A stretch of 64,000 bases of DNA from Bacteroidota bacterium (GCA_013390605.1 JACAUB010000001.1:128077-192076), one strand, 5' to 3'; positions 11,031 through 19,735 are shown, counted from the stretch's first letter. Notes: generated by a model not told the origin, from the letters alone. Numbers and translations are program-made.

Positions 11031-11252
11031 TTAAGGCACGGGATCATAACCACTACCACCCCAAGGATGACATCGTGAAATTCGTTTTATCGTTAACCAT
11101 CCACCTTTGAACGCTCCGTGTTTTTTGATCGCCTCAACTCCATAAGCAGAGCATGATGGAGTATAACGACAAGAAGGAGGTAGTAACGGGGAAATAGTAT
11201 ACTGATAAACTCTAATTATAAGAATGAAGAACTTAGCCAGTAATTTTTTCAT
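11031..11252 (-). CDS. yidD: membrane protein insertion efficiency factor YidD
   Basis: A 73-aa protein with the YidD signature: an N-terminal amphipathic/hydrophobic helix ([18 protein letters not shown]), [11 protein letters not shown] with its cysteines, and [15 protein letters not shown] at the end. YidD assists the YidC insertase at the inner membrane. Its start overlaps the end of rnpA by 20 bp, the classical rnpA-yidD arrangement, here without rpmH or yidC next to it. Confidence 0.93.
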   Translation of the reverse strand: MKKLLAKFFILIIRVYQYTISPLLPPSCRYTPSCSAYGVEAIKKHGAFKGGWLTIKRISRCHPWGGSGYDPVP

Positions 11253-11676
11253 ATTCTTCGGATAAACGACATAAAATTAGGATTATTGCAGATTCAGCCT
11301 CCGTTGCTGTAATTATTTTTCTACCGGTATAAACAATTGCAAGGGCACATTGCTTTTGCTTTTGCTGTAAAATTGAATAAAAAGGATCTTTATTTAAACG
11401 GTAGGCCTCTCTAATTAGTCGTTTAATACTATTTCGTTGCCAGGAATCGCGTATGTATCTTTTGGGAACCGTAATTAAGAGCTGTACAGGGGCTGATGTT
11501 GAGAGTGTTGTGTCAATCCAGAGCGTTTTGAAAGGTTTGATATAAAAAGAATGACCTTTCTCAAATACGTCAGTAATCAATTTCTTGCTACAGAGCCGCT
11601 CAGCTTTTCTAAATGTATGTCGATGTATAGGTTGCTGGATGCTCACGCTTGCAAAAGTATTGGAAAAGGAGCGCAT
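11233..11676 (-). CDS. rnpA: ribonuclease P protein component
   Basis: The protein subunit of RNase P, which matures tRNA 5' ends. [20 protein letters not shown] is the typical N-terminal motif, and [18 protein letters not shown] is the RNR-type RNA-binding helix. The frame can start at ATG 11676 (147 aa), but that ATG is inside a terminator-like hairpin and upstream of a TAnnTTTG promoter (11652-11659). The in-frame GTG at 11646 would give 137 aa and lies at the predicted transcription start. No other ATG exists before the conserved core. The start is therefore unsettled; the function is certain. It overlaps yidD downstream. Confidence 0.9.
   Translation of the reverse strand: MRSFSNTFASVSIQQPIHRHTFRKAERLCSKKLITDVFEKGHSFYIKPFKTLWIDTTLSTSAPVQLLITVPKRYIRDSWQRNSIKRLIREAYRLNKDPFYSILQQKQKQCALAIVYTGRKIITATEAESAIILILCRLSEEYEKITG
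11652..11659 (-). promoter_or_regulatory. TAnnTTTG promoter for rnpA-yidD-ctpA
   Basis: The minus strand reads TACTTTTG. A start of transcription about five bases on falls at the in-frame GTG (11646) of rnpA, implying a leaderless message or a start not yet recognised. Confidence 0.5.
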
Positions 11677-11692
11677 ATTATGCGCTCCTTTT
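11664..11692. terminator. 13-bp perfect hairpin between hemD and rnpA
   Basis: AAAAGGAGCGCAT, loop ATT, ATGCGCTCCTTTT. It begins at the hemD stop codon (minus strand) and ends in TTTT on both strands, so it should stop hemD transcription. The farthest-upstream possible rnpA ATG lies inside the stem. Confidence 0.7.
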
Positions 11693-12444
11693 TATTTTTT
11701 ATTATTCTTTTGCAAAAACTGGTCAATCGCCATGGTCATTGATGGAGTCGCAGGTGACGGAGCATTCACTGAAAGTTCTAATCCAGCTTCTTTTAAAGCA
11801 GCAGCAGTAGTTTGTCCGTATGCGCCTAGGAATTGTCCATTCTGAACATAATCCGGCCAGTTTACTAAAAGAGAACGGATTCCAATAGGACTAAAAAATA
11901 CAACAAGTTCATATTTTTTAATGTCAATATCGTTTTTAATCAGATCGGGTACCGTTTTGTAAATAATAGCCTTTCTGAAATTAATCTTATGTTCAGTAAG
12001 CAAGCAAATAGGTTGTTCATCATGTTCACTTGAGCAAGGAAACAAGAACGTTTCGTCCTTATGCTTTAGAATAAGATCAAGCAATTGAGAAAATGTTTGT
12101 TGGCTATGAAAAATTTTCCTTTTTCTGTAAGTAACATACTTTTGAAGATAAAGTGCTGTTGCTTCAGAAATACAGAAGTATTTCATTGTGTCGGGCATTT
12201 CCACACGCATCTCTTTGGCCAGTCTAAAAAGATGATCTACAGCAGTGCGGCTTGTTAAAATAATAGCCGTATGATCGAGAATCTGTAGTCTTTCTTTGCG
12301 AAGATCACGAGCCTCAATACCTTCGATTTTGAAAAATTTTCTAAACTCTATGTTTACATTATGCTTCTTGATAATGTCAGCATAAGGCGACTTTTCAATA
12401 TCTACCGGTTTGGGTTGTGAAACAAGAATGTTTTTTACTTTCAA
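11692..12444 (-). CDS. hemD: uroporphyrinogen-III synthase
   Basis: A 250-aa protein of the HemD family, which closes and inverts hydroxymethylbilane to uroporphyrinogen III in tetrapyrrole synthesis (haem, cobalamin). The start KNILVSQPKPV, the central AIILTSRTAVDHLF and the VVFFSPIGIRSLL motif followed by GAYGQTTAAALKEAGL near the C-terminus follow the two-lobed family pattern. Sequence conservation in HemD is always low, but the DUF4271 neighbour 58 bp upstream is the usual partner of hemD in Bacteroidota and supports the call. It ends right at a strong hairpin. Corrinoid supply could matter for the mtaC-mtaB system, although that link is only a thought. Confidence 0.82.
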   Translation of the reverse strand: MKVKNILVSQPKPVDIEKSPYADIIKKHNVNIEFRKFFKIEGIEARDLRKERLQILDHTAIILTSRTAVDHLFRLAKEMRVEMPDTMKYFCISEATALYLQKYVTYRKRKIFHSQQTFSQLLDLILKHKDETFLFPCSSEHDEQPICLLTEHKINFRKAIIYKTVPDLIKNDIDIKKYELVVFFSPIGIRSLLVNWPDYVQNGQFLGAYGQTTAAALKEAGLELSVNAPSPATPSMTMAIDQFLQKNNKK

Positions 12445-12502
12445 GCGGATCAGATTTTAAGGTTCAACAGTTTTTCAGGACAAGCCCTGATAATCAACAT
12501 TC

Positions 12503-13399
12503 TTAGTGTAATACGAATATCTTAGCCACTACAGCTAGTGGTAAAATTTCGAGGGCACAAAGGTACAAAATTAAATATAGAAATGAAAACTTTGTGTTTG
12601 ATAGGCCTATCATAAAACCTCTGAATAGGTTCAGTATTATGCCTAATGATATGATAAACAGTCCTGTAGTAGAGAAAAATATAGGATCTCGAAATACTGC
12701 AGCTAGTGCAATTGGTAATAATATTAATCCGTTAATTTCCAGGTATATAAGCCCGGATAGATTGTATTCCGTTGAAAACATCTCTGTTTTAAAAATATGA
12801 CCTAAAAAGTTAATTAAGACTATTTTTAAAAGCCAAAAAAGAAACAATCCTCCTAAAATAACGGCAAAAGTGATCTCGGGATATTTTAGTACTACTCCGT
12901 TTTTAAATTGTATAAATTGAAAAATGATAGTCGTTGTAGTCGTAAAGAAAATAAACATTAATCCTATTGTAATTCGCTCTCCAAATAATCCTCCATCACG
13001 AACAAGCTGATTAACATAACGTCGGGCTAATGCAGCTTTAAATATTTGACCAATTCGTTTTCCGTATAGAAATTGGGTTGTTGTGTAAATAGCAAAACTA
13101 AGTAGCAAAACAAAGGTTAGTAAATTATATTCAGTTTCGTTGAGACGTGATGGGGTATTTTTAACAGGTTGAAGCAGATGTCCATTGAAAATTGATTTTT
13201 CAGTATGAAGAGCACTTTGATTATTATGGACAGGTACCTGGATGTTTTCTATGGTCTTATAGAAAGGATTTAGGGTTAATTGTGCGAATAAACTATCTGA
13301 AGGCTTGGTGTTTACGTCAGCATACGGTGGAACTCCTTGCTGAAGACTATCAGGCAAAAAAGCTTTTAGTGGGCCATATGAAATAGTGTCTTGTTCCAT
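12503..13399 (-). CDS. DUF4271 membrane protein
   Basis: A 298-aa protein with an N-terminal soluble stretch of ~100 residues followed by about six to seven membrane helices; its position directly ahead of hemD and its topology match the DUF4271 family found in Bacteroidota. Function is unknown. The frame could open at a TTG at 13411, but that TTG is part of the promoter TATCTTTG, so the ATG at 13399 is chosen. The resulting leader would be only about five bases. Confidence 0.72.
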   Translation of the reverse strand: MEQDTISYGPLKAFLPDSLQQGVPPYADVNTKPSDSLFAQLTLNPFYKTIENIQVPVHNNQSALHTEKSIFNGHLLQPVKNTPSRLNETEYNLLTFVLLLSFAIYTTTQFLYGKRIGQIFKAALARRYVNQLVRDGGLFGERITIGLMFIFFTTTTTIIFQFIQFKNGVVLKYPEITFAVILGGLFLFWLLKIVLINFLGHIFKTEMFSTEYNLSGLIYLEINGLILLPIALAAVFRDPIFFSTTGLFIISLGIILNLFRGFMIGLSNTKFSFLYLILYLCALEILPLAVVAKIFVLH

Positions 13400-13408
13400 A
13401 AATTGATG

Positions 13409-13416
13409 CAAAGATA
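13409..13416 (-). promoter_or_regulatory. TAnnTTTG promoter of DUF4271-hemD
   Basis: The minus strand reads TATCTTTGC, with the G only ten bases before the ATG at 13399. Confidence 0.6.
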
Positions 13417-13489
13417 CACAACTTAAAATTTCTATTCATTAAACACAGAAAAACATGATTGAAAATTCGAAAAAGTATAAAATACTCTG

Positions 13490-13497
13490 TACCTTTG
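13490..13497 (+). promoter_or_regulatory. TAnnTTTG promoter of the pta operon
   Basis: TACCTTTGC ends about 48 bp before the pta ATG at 13546. It is back to back with the hemD-operon promoter, about 75 bp away. Confidence 0.6.
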
Positions 13498-13545
13498 CAA
13501 AAGGAAACAACCTAATCATAAACTCCTAAAAATAAACAGTTTAGT

Positions 13546-14553
13546 ATGGGACTCATGGAAGAAATTCGCACTAATGCCCAAAAGTATAACAAAACTATTG
13601 TACTTGCAGAAGGGACAGAAGAGCGAACACTAAGAGCTGCGGATATCATTCTCGGCGAAAGAATTGCACAAATTATTCTGTTGGGTAACCCCGAAGAGAT
13701 ATCGAGGTTTCAGAAAGAGAACAACCTGAGTAATTTAGACAGGGCCACGATTATTGACCCAAAGAATAATCCTAAAAAAGATTTTTATGCTCAGATGTTA
13801 TTCGAATTGCGGAAGAGTAAAGGGTTAACTATTGAAGAGGCTAGCAAATTGGTCGAAGATCCTTTATATCTGGCAACACTTTTGATTAAGAACAAGGAGG
13901 CTGATGGTGAAGTAGCTGGTGCTATGAACTCAACAGGTAATGTGTTGCGTCCGGCTTTTCAGGTGATTAAAACATTACCTGGAATTAGTGTTGTTTCTGG
14001 AGCATTTATCATGCTTTTTGAGAAGCATGAGTTTACAGATAATGGTATTCTTGTTTTTGCTGATTGTGCTGTTCATCCAAATCCAACCGATGCTGAACTT
14101 GCTCAAATTGCTGTAGTAACAGCTAAAACGGCAAAAGCTATTGCTGGTATTGAACCTCGTGTTGCCATGCTTAGTTTTTCAACCAAGGGTAGTGCTAAAC
14201 ATGAAATGGTAGACAAAGTTGTAAGTGCAACACGTATTGCTCGTGAGTTAGATCCTGCTCTCCAAATTGATGGTGAATTACAAGCTGATGCTGCTATTGT
14301 AGAGGCTGTTGGTCGTTCGAAAGCACCGGGAAGCAATATCGCGGGTAAAGCTAATGTATTGGTTTTCCCAACGCTAGAAGTTGGAAATATTGCTTATAAG
14401 TTGGTTCAACGTTTGGCTGGTGCTGAGGCGATTGGTCCAATTCTTCAAGGAATGGCAGCGCCTATCAACGACCTTTCGCGTGGTTGTTCTGTAAGCGATA
14501 TCGTTAACCTGGTTGCGATAACTGCAAATCAGGCAGCTGGAATCAATGGATAA
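13546..14553 (+). CDS. pta: phosphate acetyltransferase
   Basis: A 335-aa short-form phosphotransacetylase that interconverts acetyl-CoA and acetyl phosphate. IVLAEGTEERTLRAADI is the family start; the C-terminal half has KGSAKHEMVDKVVSATRIARE, DGELQADAAIVEAVG, KANVLVFPTLEVGNIAYKLVQR and IGPILQGM, all typical of Pta. Phosphate butyryltransferase is the nearest alternative but is usually ~300 aa and lacks the DGELQ-DAA block in this form. It leads a three-gene run with a hydroxyacyl-CoA dehydrogenase and acetate kinase, spaced 32 and 36 bp, probably one operon. Confidence 0.9.
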   Translation: MGLMEEIRTNAQKYNKTIVLAEGTEERTLRAADIILGERIAQIILLGNPEEISRFQKENNLSNLDRATIIDPKNNPKKDFYAQMLFELRKSKGLTIEEASKLVEDPLYLATLLIKNKEADGEVAGAMNSTGNVLRPAFQVIKTLPGISVVSGAFIMLFEKHEFTDNGILVFADCAVHPNPTDAELAQIAVVTAKTAKAIAGIEPRVAMLSFSTKGSAKHEMVDKVVSATRIARELDPALQIDGELQADAAIVEAVGRSKAPGSNIAGKANVLVFPTLEVGNIAYKLVQRLAGAEAIGPILQGMAAPINDLSRGCSVSDIVNLVAITANQAAGING

Positions 14554-14585
14554 CTCATTCAAAAAAATAAAATATTAAATAAATC

Positions 14586-15554
14586 ATGGCCGAAACATTA
14601 GATGATTTCAGTTTAAGTAAAACAGTCAAACATAAAGGCTCGCTTCAAAAGGTGGGTATTGTTGGCTGCGGTTCTATGGGACAGCAGATTTCTATTCTGG
14701 TTAGCCAGGCTGGTATTGAAGTTGTTTTTATCGACATTACCGAGGAGCACGTTACTCAGGCAATTCTTGATATAAATGAAATGCTTGATGACCGTATTAG
14801 TAAATGGGGACTTACGAGCGGAGAGAAGAAACTTATTCTTTCGCGCATTTCAGGGTCTGTAGATTATAACAGTATTGCTGATTGCGATTTAATTATTGAG
14901 GCAGTGAATACAAATATGAAAGGAACTCAACTAGAGGTTCGTAAAGATGTATTCCGTCGAATTGAAAGAGTCGTTCGCCATGATGCTATTATCGCATCGA
15001 ACACTGCTACCCTTATGATTAGTGATATTGCTGAAGTCTTGGACTATCCTGATCGGGCTGTGGCACTTCACTTTGTAAGTCCTGTAAACAAAGTTAATGT
15101 TATCGAGATGGTTCCATCGGTACATACCAGTGAGGAATCGATCGAAATGGTGGCTAAGTTTGCACGTATGATTGGTCGTAAACTGATTCATGTGAACGAA
15201 TCTGCCGGTCACATCAGTACGCGTATGATCTGCTCACTGATTAATGAGGCTTGTCAGTTATTAATGGAAGGGGTTGCCTCAGTTAGTGATATTGATGAGA
15301 CAATGAAGGAGACTTCGGGACATCAGTTTGGTCCTTTTGAGCTTGCCGACCGTATCGGTTTGGATAAGTTATTGAAATGGATGGAAAATCTTTTCGCTGA
15401 ATTTGGTGATTCAAAATACAAACCATGTCCTATCCTGAAACGTATGGTAAGGGCTAATATGGTTGGGCGCCGCACAGGAGAAGGCTTCTACAGGTACCAG
15501 GATGGTAAAAAGATTGTAAAAAAAGGCCCAATCTCAAACCTTGGCCGCGAATAA
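14586..15554 (+). CDS. 3-hydroxyacyl-CoA dehydrogenase
   Basis: A 322-aa NAD-dependent dehydrogenase of the 3-hydroxybutyryl-CoA dehydrogenase type. VGIVGCGSMGQQ is the Rossmann glycine motif; IASNTATL and ALHFVSPVNKVNVIEMV carry the catalytic Ser, His and Glu; the C-terminal helical domain contains FGPFELADRIGLDKL and GRRTGEGFYRY. It oxidises or makes 3-hydroxyacyl-CoA in fatty acid, butyrate or aromatic acid pathways. Its place between pta and ackA is odd, because those two form the acetate couple. No thiolase, crotonase or acyl-CoA dehydrogenase is near, so the pathway stays open. Confidence 0.86.
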   Translation: MAETLDDFSLSKTVKHKGSLQKVGIVGCGSMGQQISILVSQAGIEVVFIDITEEHVTQAILDINEMLDDRISKWGLTSGEKKLILSRISGSVDYNSIADCDLIIEAVNTNMKGTQLEVRKDVFRRIERVVRHDAIIASNTATLMISDIAEVLDYPDRAVALHFVSPVNKVNVIEMVPSVHTSEESIEMVAKFARMIGRKLIHVNESAGHISTRMICSLINEACQLLMEGVASVSDIDETMKETSGHQFGPFELADRIGLDKLLKWMENLFAEFGDSKYKPCPILKRMVRANMVGRRTGEGFYRYQDGKKIVKKGPISNLGRE

Positions 15555-15590
15555 ACTGATTGTTTTTAAACTTAAGAACTTTTTAAGATA

Positions 15591-16799
15591 ATGAAGATTA
15601 TTGTATTGAATTGCGGTAGCTCATCAATCAAATACCAGCTTTTCGACATGCCTTCGGCAGAAGTGTTAGCTAAAGGACTTGTAGAAAAAATAGGGCTCAA
15701 GGGCTCATTGATTAAGCACAAACGTAATGATGGCGCTGAGTTAAAGCTCGAAGGAGAAATTCTTGATCATCAAGCAGGTATAGAGTACGTTTTGGGTATT
15801 TTAGTTAGCGAAAAATATGGTAGCGTAAAAAGCCTTGAAGAAATAGATGCTGTTGGACACCGTGTGGTTCATGGCGGTGAGTTTTTCAAAGGATCAATTT
15901 ACATTACTGACGATGTAATAAAGGCATTAATTCAGTGTATAGATCTGGCTCCATTGCATAATCCACCAAATTTGGAGGGTATCAATTCGATTACTAAACT
16001 TTTGCCAAGTGTGCCTCAGGTAGGAGTATTTGACACTGCGTTCCATCAAACAATGCCAGAGCAGAGTTACCTATATGGAATTCCTTATTCTCTTTATGAG
16101 AAGCACAAGATTCGTCGTTATGGTTTTCATGGTTCAAGTCATAAGTTCGTCTCTCTTCGTGCTGCCGAAATGTTGGGTAAGAAGTATGAAGATCTTAAAA
16201 TCATTACTTGCCATCTTGGAAATGGTGCATCATTATGTGCTATTAAAAATGGAAAGTCATTTGATACCTCAATGGGTATGACACCGATTGAAGGTTTGAT
16301 GATGGGCACCCGCTGTGGTGATATTGATGCAGGTGCATTACTTCATATTATGAATAGCGAAGAAATTGATATTACTTCTGCTAATGTTCTGATTAATAAA
16401 CATAGTGGAGTACTTGGGATTTCTGGTGTTTCTTCAGATATGCGTGATGTTGAAGATGCAGCAAAAGATGGTAATAAACGTGCACAATTAGCACTGGATA
16501 TGTTCTACTATAGAATTAAAAAATATATTGGCGCTTACGCTGCGGCTATGGGTGGTGTAGATGTAATTGTATTTACCGGTGGTATTGGTGAAAATGATGT
16601 TCCAGGACGTGAGGCTATTGTGGAAGGTCTTGAGTTTTTAGGTGTTGAATTTAGCAAAGAAGCTAATCACGGAAAACGTGGTAAGGAAGTTATTATCAGC
16701 GCACCAGCATCAAAAGTTACAGTGATGGTTGTTCCTACTAATGAAGAGTTAGTAATTGCACAAGATACATTGGAAATTGTTGATGCTTTGAAGAATTAA
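15591..16799 (+). CDS. ackA: acetate kinase
   Basis: A 402-aa kinase making ATP and acetate from acetyl phosphate. IIVLNCGSSSIKYQLFD opens the fold; GHRVVHGGEFF, DTAFHQTMP, RRYGFHGSSHKFVS, CHLGNGASLCAIKNGKS and GMTPIEGLMMGTRCGDID are the conserved phosphate and acetate binding blocks, and FTGGIGEN is near the C-terminus. The length matches acetate kinase rather than butyrate kinase (~355 aa). It is the last gene of the pta run and ends before a strong terminator shared with yebC. Confidence 0.94.
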   Translation: MKIIVLNCGSSSIKYQLFDMPSAEVLAKGLVEKIGLKGSLIKHKRNDGAELKLEGEILDHQAGIEYVLGILVSEKYGSVKSLEEIDAVGHRVVHGGEFFKGSIYITDDVIKALIQCIDLAPLHNPPNLEGINSITKLLPSVPQVGVFDTAFHQTMPEQSYLYGIPYSLYEKHKIRRYGFHGSSHKFVSLRAAEMLGKKYEDLKIITCHLGNGASLCAIKNGKSFDTSMGMTPIEGLMMGTRCGDIDAGALLHIMNSEEIDITSANVLINKHSGVLGISGVSSDMRDVEDAAKDGNKRAQLALDMFYYRIKKYIGAYAAAMGGVDVIVFTGGIGENDVPGREAIVEGLEFLGVEFSKEANHGKRGKEVIISAPASKVTVMVVPTNEELVIAQDTLEIVDALKN

Positions 16800-16821
16800 T
16801 TAAAACGAAAATCAGTGATAA

Positions 16822-16858
16822 TAAAAAAGGAGATTGTCTTAGACAATCTCCTTTTTTA
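16822..16858. terminator. bidirectional terminator ackA/yebC
   Basis: GGAGATTGTC TTA GACAATCTCC (16829-16851) is a perfect 10-bp stem with A-run before and T-run after, placed between the convergent ackA and yebC genes. Confidence 0.9.
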
Positions 16859-16874
16859 TTATCGTTTTAAAAAA

Positions 16875-17618
16875 TTATTCCATGCTATCCATTAATTCAT
16901 CAGTCATCTCCATATTATGAAATACATTCTGAACATCATCGTCATCTTCTAGTAAATCAATCAGTCTCATTACTTTTTTAGCATCGTCCAATTCTACTTT
17001 AACGTAGGTTTTGGGTATGCGTTCCAGTTCCGCATTTTCAGCTTCAATGCCAAGTTCTTCTAGTTTCTTTAGCATTGCTCCAAAGTCTTCAAGAGCTGTC
17101 GTAACGGTAAATACACCATCTTCTAGTGTGATATCTTCGGCACCTGCTTCAATCATCTCCATCTCGAATTCATCCTGAACAAGGGTTCCTTGTTGAATGG
17201 TGAAGATTCCTTTGCGATCGAAGATGAAACGTAATGAACCATTCGTGCCAAGACTTCCGTTATATTTATTCAGATACATTCTGACATTGGCAATTGTTCT
17301 TTTTTCATTATCGGTAGTGCATTCAATAAATAAGGCAACACCATGTGACGCATAAGCTTCGTAGGTAGTTTCTGAAAAACTGGCACCACCTTTTTCCGAA
17401 GCTTTACTGATCGCTCTTGTAATATTCTCTTTGGGCATATTAACACCCTTTGCATTCGCAATAGCTAAACGCAACCTGGGGTTACTCTCAGGATCAGCAT
17501 CACCCTCTTTTATTGCAACATTTATATCTTTAATGATTTTGGAGAAAGCTTTAGAACGTTTTGCATCCAGGGCTCCCTTTTTACGTTTAATGGTTGACCA
17601 TTTATTATGACCTGACAT
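16875..17618 (-). CDS. YebC/PmpR family protein
   Basis: A 247-aa member of the YebC/TACO1 family, from the ATG at 17618 (MSGHNKWSTIKRKKGALDA). The frame is open further upstream but runs across the promoter into a hairpin, so the conserved MSGHNKWS start is used. Family blocks SKIIKDINVAIKEG, NPRLRLAIANAKGVNMPKENI and YEAYASHGVALFIECTTDN are clear. YebC proteins have been described as transcription regulators and, more recently, as translation factors that relieve ribosome stalling. The gene stands alone between two inverted repeats. The family call is certain, the molecular role less so. Confidence 0.92.
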   Translation of the reverse strand: MSGHNKWSTIKRKKGALDAKRSKAFSKIIKDINVAIKEGDADPESNPRLRLAIANAKGVNMPKENITRAISKASEKGGASFSETTYEAYASHGVALFIECTTDNEKRTIANVRMYLNKYNGSLGTNGSLRFIFDRKGIFTIQQGTLVQDEFEMEMIEAGAEDITLEDGVFTVTTALEDFGAMLKKLEELGIEAENAELERIPKTYVKVELDDAKKVMRLIDLLEDDDDVQNVFHNMEMTDELMDSME

Positions 17619-17652
17619 ATAATTTTTGAATTTTGTTAGCTTGAAAAGGAAG

Positions 17653-17660
17653 CAAAAATA
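17653..17660 (-). promoter_or_regulatory. TAnnTTTG promoter of yebC
   Basis: The minus strand reads TATTTTTGC, with a 34-bp gap to the ATG at 17618. Confidence 0.55.
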
Positions 17661-17682
17661 CAAAAAATAATCGACATATAGC

Positions 17683-17721
17683 ATGAAGGGGTGAAGCAAT
17701 CTCCGTGCTTCACCCCTTCAT
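17683..17721 (-). terminator. 16-bp perfect inverted repeat after the DUF2807 gene
   Basis: ATGAAGGGGTGAAGCA, seven-base loop, TGCTTCACCCCTTCAT. It lies 39 bp beyond the DUF2807 stop and just ahead of the yebC promoter. There is no immediate T-run, so it may act as a terminator or mRNA 3'-end stabiliser. Confidence 0.6.
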
Positions 17722-17759
17722 AAATAACGTAGTTTTAAGTAGTTGATCGAGTATATAGT

Positions 17760-19301
17760 TTAGTCAAAAACTAATCTTAAGCCAATGCTAAATGGGCGGA
17801 GCTCAGGTCCTTTTCCACTTTTAAACATGTCGGTCAAGGCATAGGTACTATAGAGGTTGACATTTCCCCATCCAACTAATACCATGGCATCAAACTTTAA
17901 TGGGTTGAGGAAGAAATCATCACGTGTTTTGCTTTTCTGTGTTCCACCATCATTGTTCTCAAACTTAACTTTTGAATGCGATCCGATTCTGAGTCCTGAA
18001 TTAATACCCCCTGCAATATGAAAGCTTGAATGATTTGTAAAGCGGTTGGTTTGTAATTCTAAAAGAAGTGGAATATTGAGGTATGTAACCAATAATTTGC
18101 TTTTCTTATAGCTAGCATCGGTCATTAATACTGTTTCAAAAGTTGACGTATTGTCTTTAAGTACCAAATTGTTTTTATCGAACCGATAATTACGCCATTC
18201 AATACCTAAACCCGTTACTAATCCTGCATTTTCAGTTATTTTAAAGTTTTGTTCAAAGAGATTCAATTGAACATTGGTCGATTTACCCAAACGAAGAGAC
18301 ATATTGTCATAAGGAACCGGAGGATCTAGTTTACCATCAGGAGTTAGAAAACCGTTTATTCCGATATAAAATCCTGCCCAATGTCCATGGAATGAGTTCT
18401 TCCTTTTGTTTTTGAAGAATTGAACTTTTCCATCTTCATCCACAATTAGTTTATTCCTACCGATGCGTACTTCTGTTTGGTCACCTTCTTTTACAGAGAT
18501 GTCGAGGTTTCCTAATCTTACTTTTGTGGAATCACCTTGCGAATTTACCTCCATAAGAGCTGAGGACTCAGTTCCATCATTACCCCCAATTCGCGTTATG
18601 TTTGAAGTTCTTGAAGAACTATTTTTCTTCACTTCCATGTTTTCATGCGAAACATATTTGATGTTTGAAACGCCACTTGCATCAGCAGATACTGATTTTG
18701 AGGCATTTATATATGCGTTCGAAACACCGCTTGCGTTTACTTTTGCTTCATTTACTTCAAATTGTGAAGCCAGTATTTTCGAGGTTCCAGAAATATCTGC
18801 ATTTAGTTGATCACCCGTACCTTGGATTTCTAATTTTGATACACCTGAAAGATTACAACTTAGCTTTGAAACCTCAGCTGTCAAACCAGCATAAGCAACA
18901 CCGCTTAAATCTAATGAAAGCTGTGGGGTAACTATTTTGTTTGTTGTGTTGAATTTAGAGGCACCACTCAAATTGAGAGACTTTAGATCTTTGGCTGTAA
19001 TATATACCATCATACGACCTGGATTTCTAATACTTCCCCGGATGCTGATATCAAGGGTTGTTCCATTAACAGTAGTCGAAACATTATCCATCAACTCTTC
19101 TGCTGTTTCAACTTTTACCGATTGTGGCTCTCCTTGTGTAAATACTACTTTAAAAACAGCAGAAACCTTAATCGCATCAAATGGGGCAAGATCTCTTGTT
19201 TGAGTTATCACAGACCGACTTTTGCCCTGCGCCAGTACATTTGCAGCAAATAATAGCATTATTAATGCTAGCGCTCCTCTTTTTAACATTCTCTCTTTCA
19301 T
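17760..19301 (-). CDS. DUF2807 (head GIN domain) protein with C-terminal outer-membrane barrel
   Basis: A 513-aa exported protein. After a signal peptide (ALALIMLLFAANVLAQ) come RDLAPFDAIKVSAVFKVVFTQG and repeated Ser/Gly/Ala-rich beta strands (LNLSGASKF, LSLDLSGVAYAG, CNLSGVSKLEI, NADISGTSKI), the right-handed helix pattern of the head GIN/DUF2807 domain, to about residue 215. The second half (about 300-513) looks like a small outer-membrane beta-barrel (GFYIGINGF ... ELRPFSIGLRLVFD). The combination suggests a surface protein whose GIN domain is anchored by its own barrel. Its promoter matches that of the ECF sigma operon, so it is probably a target of that sigma factor. Function is unknown. 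Confidence 0.7.
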   Translation of the reverse strand: MKERMLKRGALALIMLLFAANVLAQGKSRSVITQTRDLAPFDAIKVSAVFKVVFTQGEPQSVKVETAEELMDNVSTTVNGTTLDISIRGSIRNPGRMMVYITAKDLKSLNLSGASKFNTTNKIVTPQLSLDLSGVAYAGLTAEVSKLSCNLSGVSKLEIQGTGDQLNADISGTSKILASQFEVNEAKVNASGVSNAYINASKSVSADASGVSNIKYVSHENMEVKKNSSSRTSNITRIGGNDGTESSALMEVNSQGDSTKVRLGNLDISVKEGDQTEVRIGRNKLIVDEDGKVQFFKNKRKNSFHGHWAGFYIGINGFLTPDGKLDPPVPYDNMSLRLGKSTNVQLNLFEQNFKITENAGLVTGLGIEWRNYRFDKNNLVLKDNTSTFETVLMTDASYKKSKLLVTYLNIPLLLELQTNRFTNHSSFHIAGGINSGLRIGSHSKVKFENNDGGTQKSKTRDDFFLNPLKFDAMVLVGWGNVNLYSTYALTDMFKSGKGPELRPFSIGLRLVFD

Positions 19302-19735
19302 GGCTAGTTTTTTTAAGTTTCAGTAGTTATTCTTTTATCAGATTCTTCTGATTTAATTGTTTTAATGTGTGACGGAGATCAAGGCCTAGTTGTTACAATA
19401 AATGTTAAAGAAATATTAAAATAATTTTTTATTGCAAGAATTGATGAATAATTGAAGAGAGAATTAATATATTCAGCAATGATTAAAAAAGTGAAAATGA
19501 GTATTAGATATCAAATTATTATTCTTTTTTGATTACACATTGATAAAATTGTTTTCTTTTTGATGATGTTTCTATCAATTTTATAAAAGTAGGAGTCCAA
19601 AAGAAATTATGAACTAAGGTTTAGGTAAAAAATGTAATTTTGTTAAAATAATTACCTGATAATTTTATTGGGTATGAAGAGAAAAATCAACTTTGTTGGA
19701 ATACTCAATTTAAGGATTTAATAAAATATATAAAG
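19302..19735. other. intergenic region with ECF promoter, otherwise empty
   Basis: A 434-bp AT-rich gap between the divergent DUF2807 and GH130 genes. Apart from the ECF-type promoter at 19367-19397 I see no gene, repeat or clear housekeeping promoter for GH130. Confidence 0.5.
19367..19397 (-). promoter_or_regulatory. ECF-type promoter of the DUF2807 gene
   Basis: On the minus strand TGTAAC, 17 bp, CGTCACAC. The -35 AAC and -10 CGTC are the usual ECF sigma signature, and the same pair with 16-bp spacing precedes the sigma operon at 22434-22463. It lies about 66 bp before the start codon. Confidence 0.7.

Noticed and set aside
13192..13386. Plus-strand 64-codon frame over DUF4271
   Set aside because: Antisense frame in the weakly conserved N-terminal part; no supporting signal.
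13546..16799. Butyrate pathway (phosphate butyryltransferase and butyrate kinase)
   Set aside because: Protein lengths and motifs fit Pta and acetate kinase better; the intervening dehydrogenase alone does not prove butyrate formation.
18463..18810. Plus-strand frames within the DUF2807 gene
   Set aside because: Shadow of repetitive beta-helix coding sequence on the other strand.
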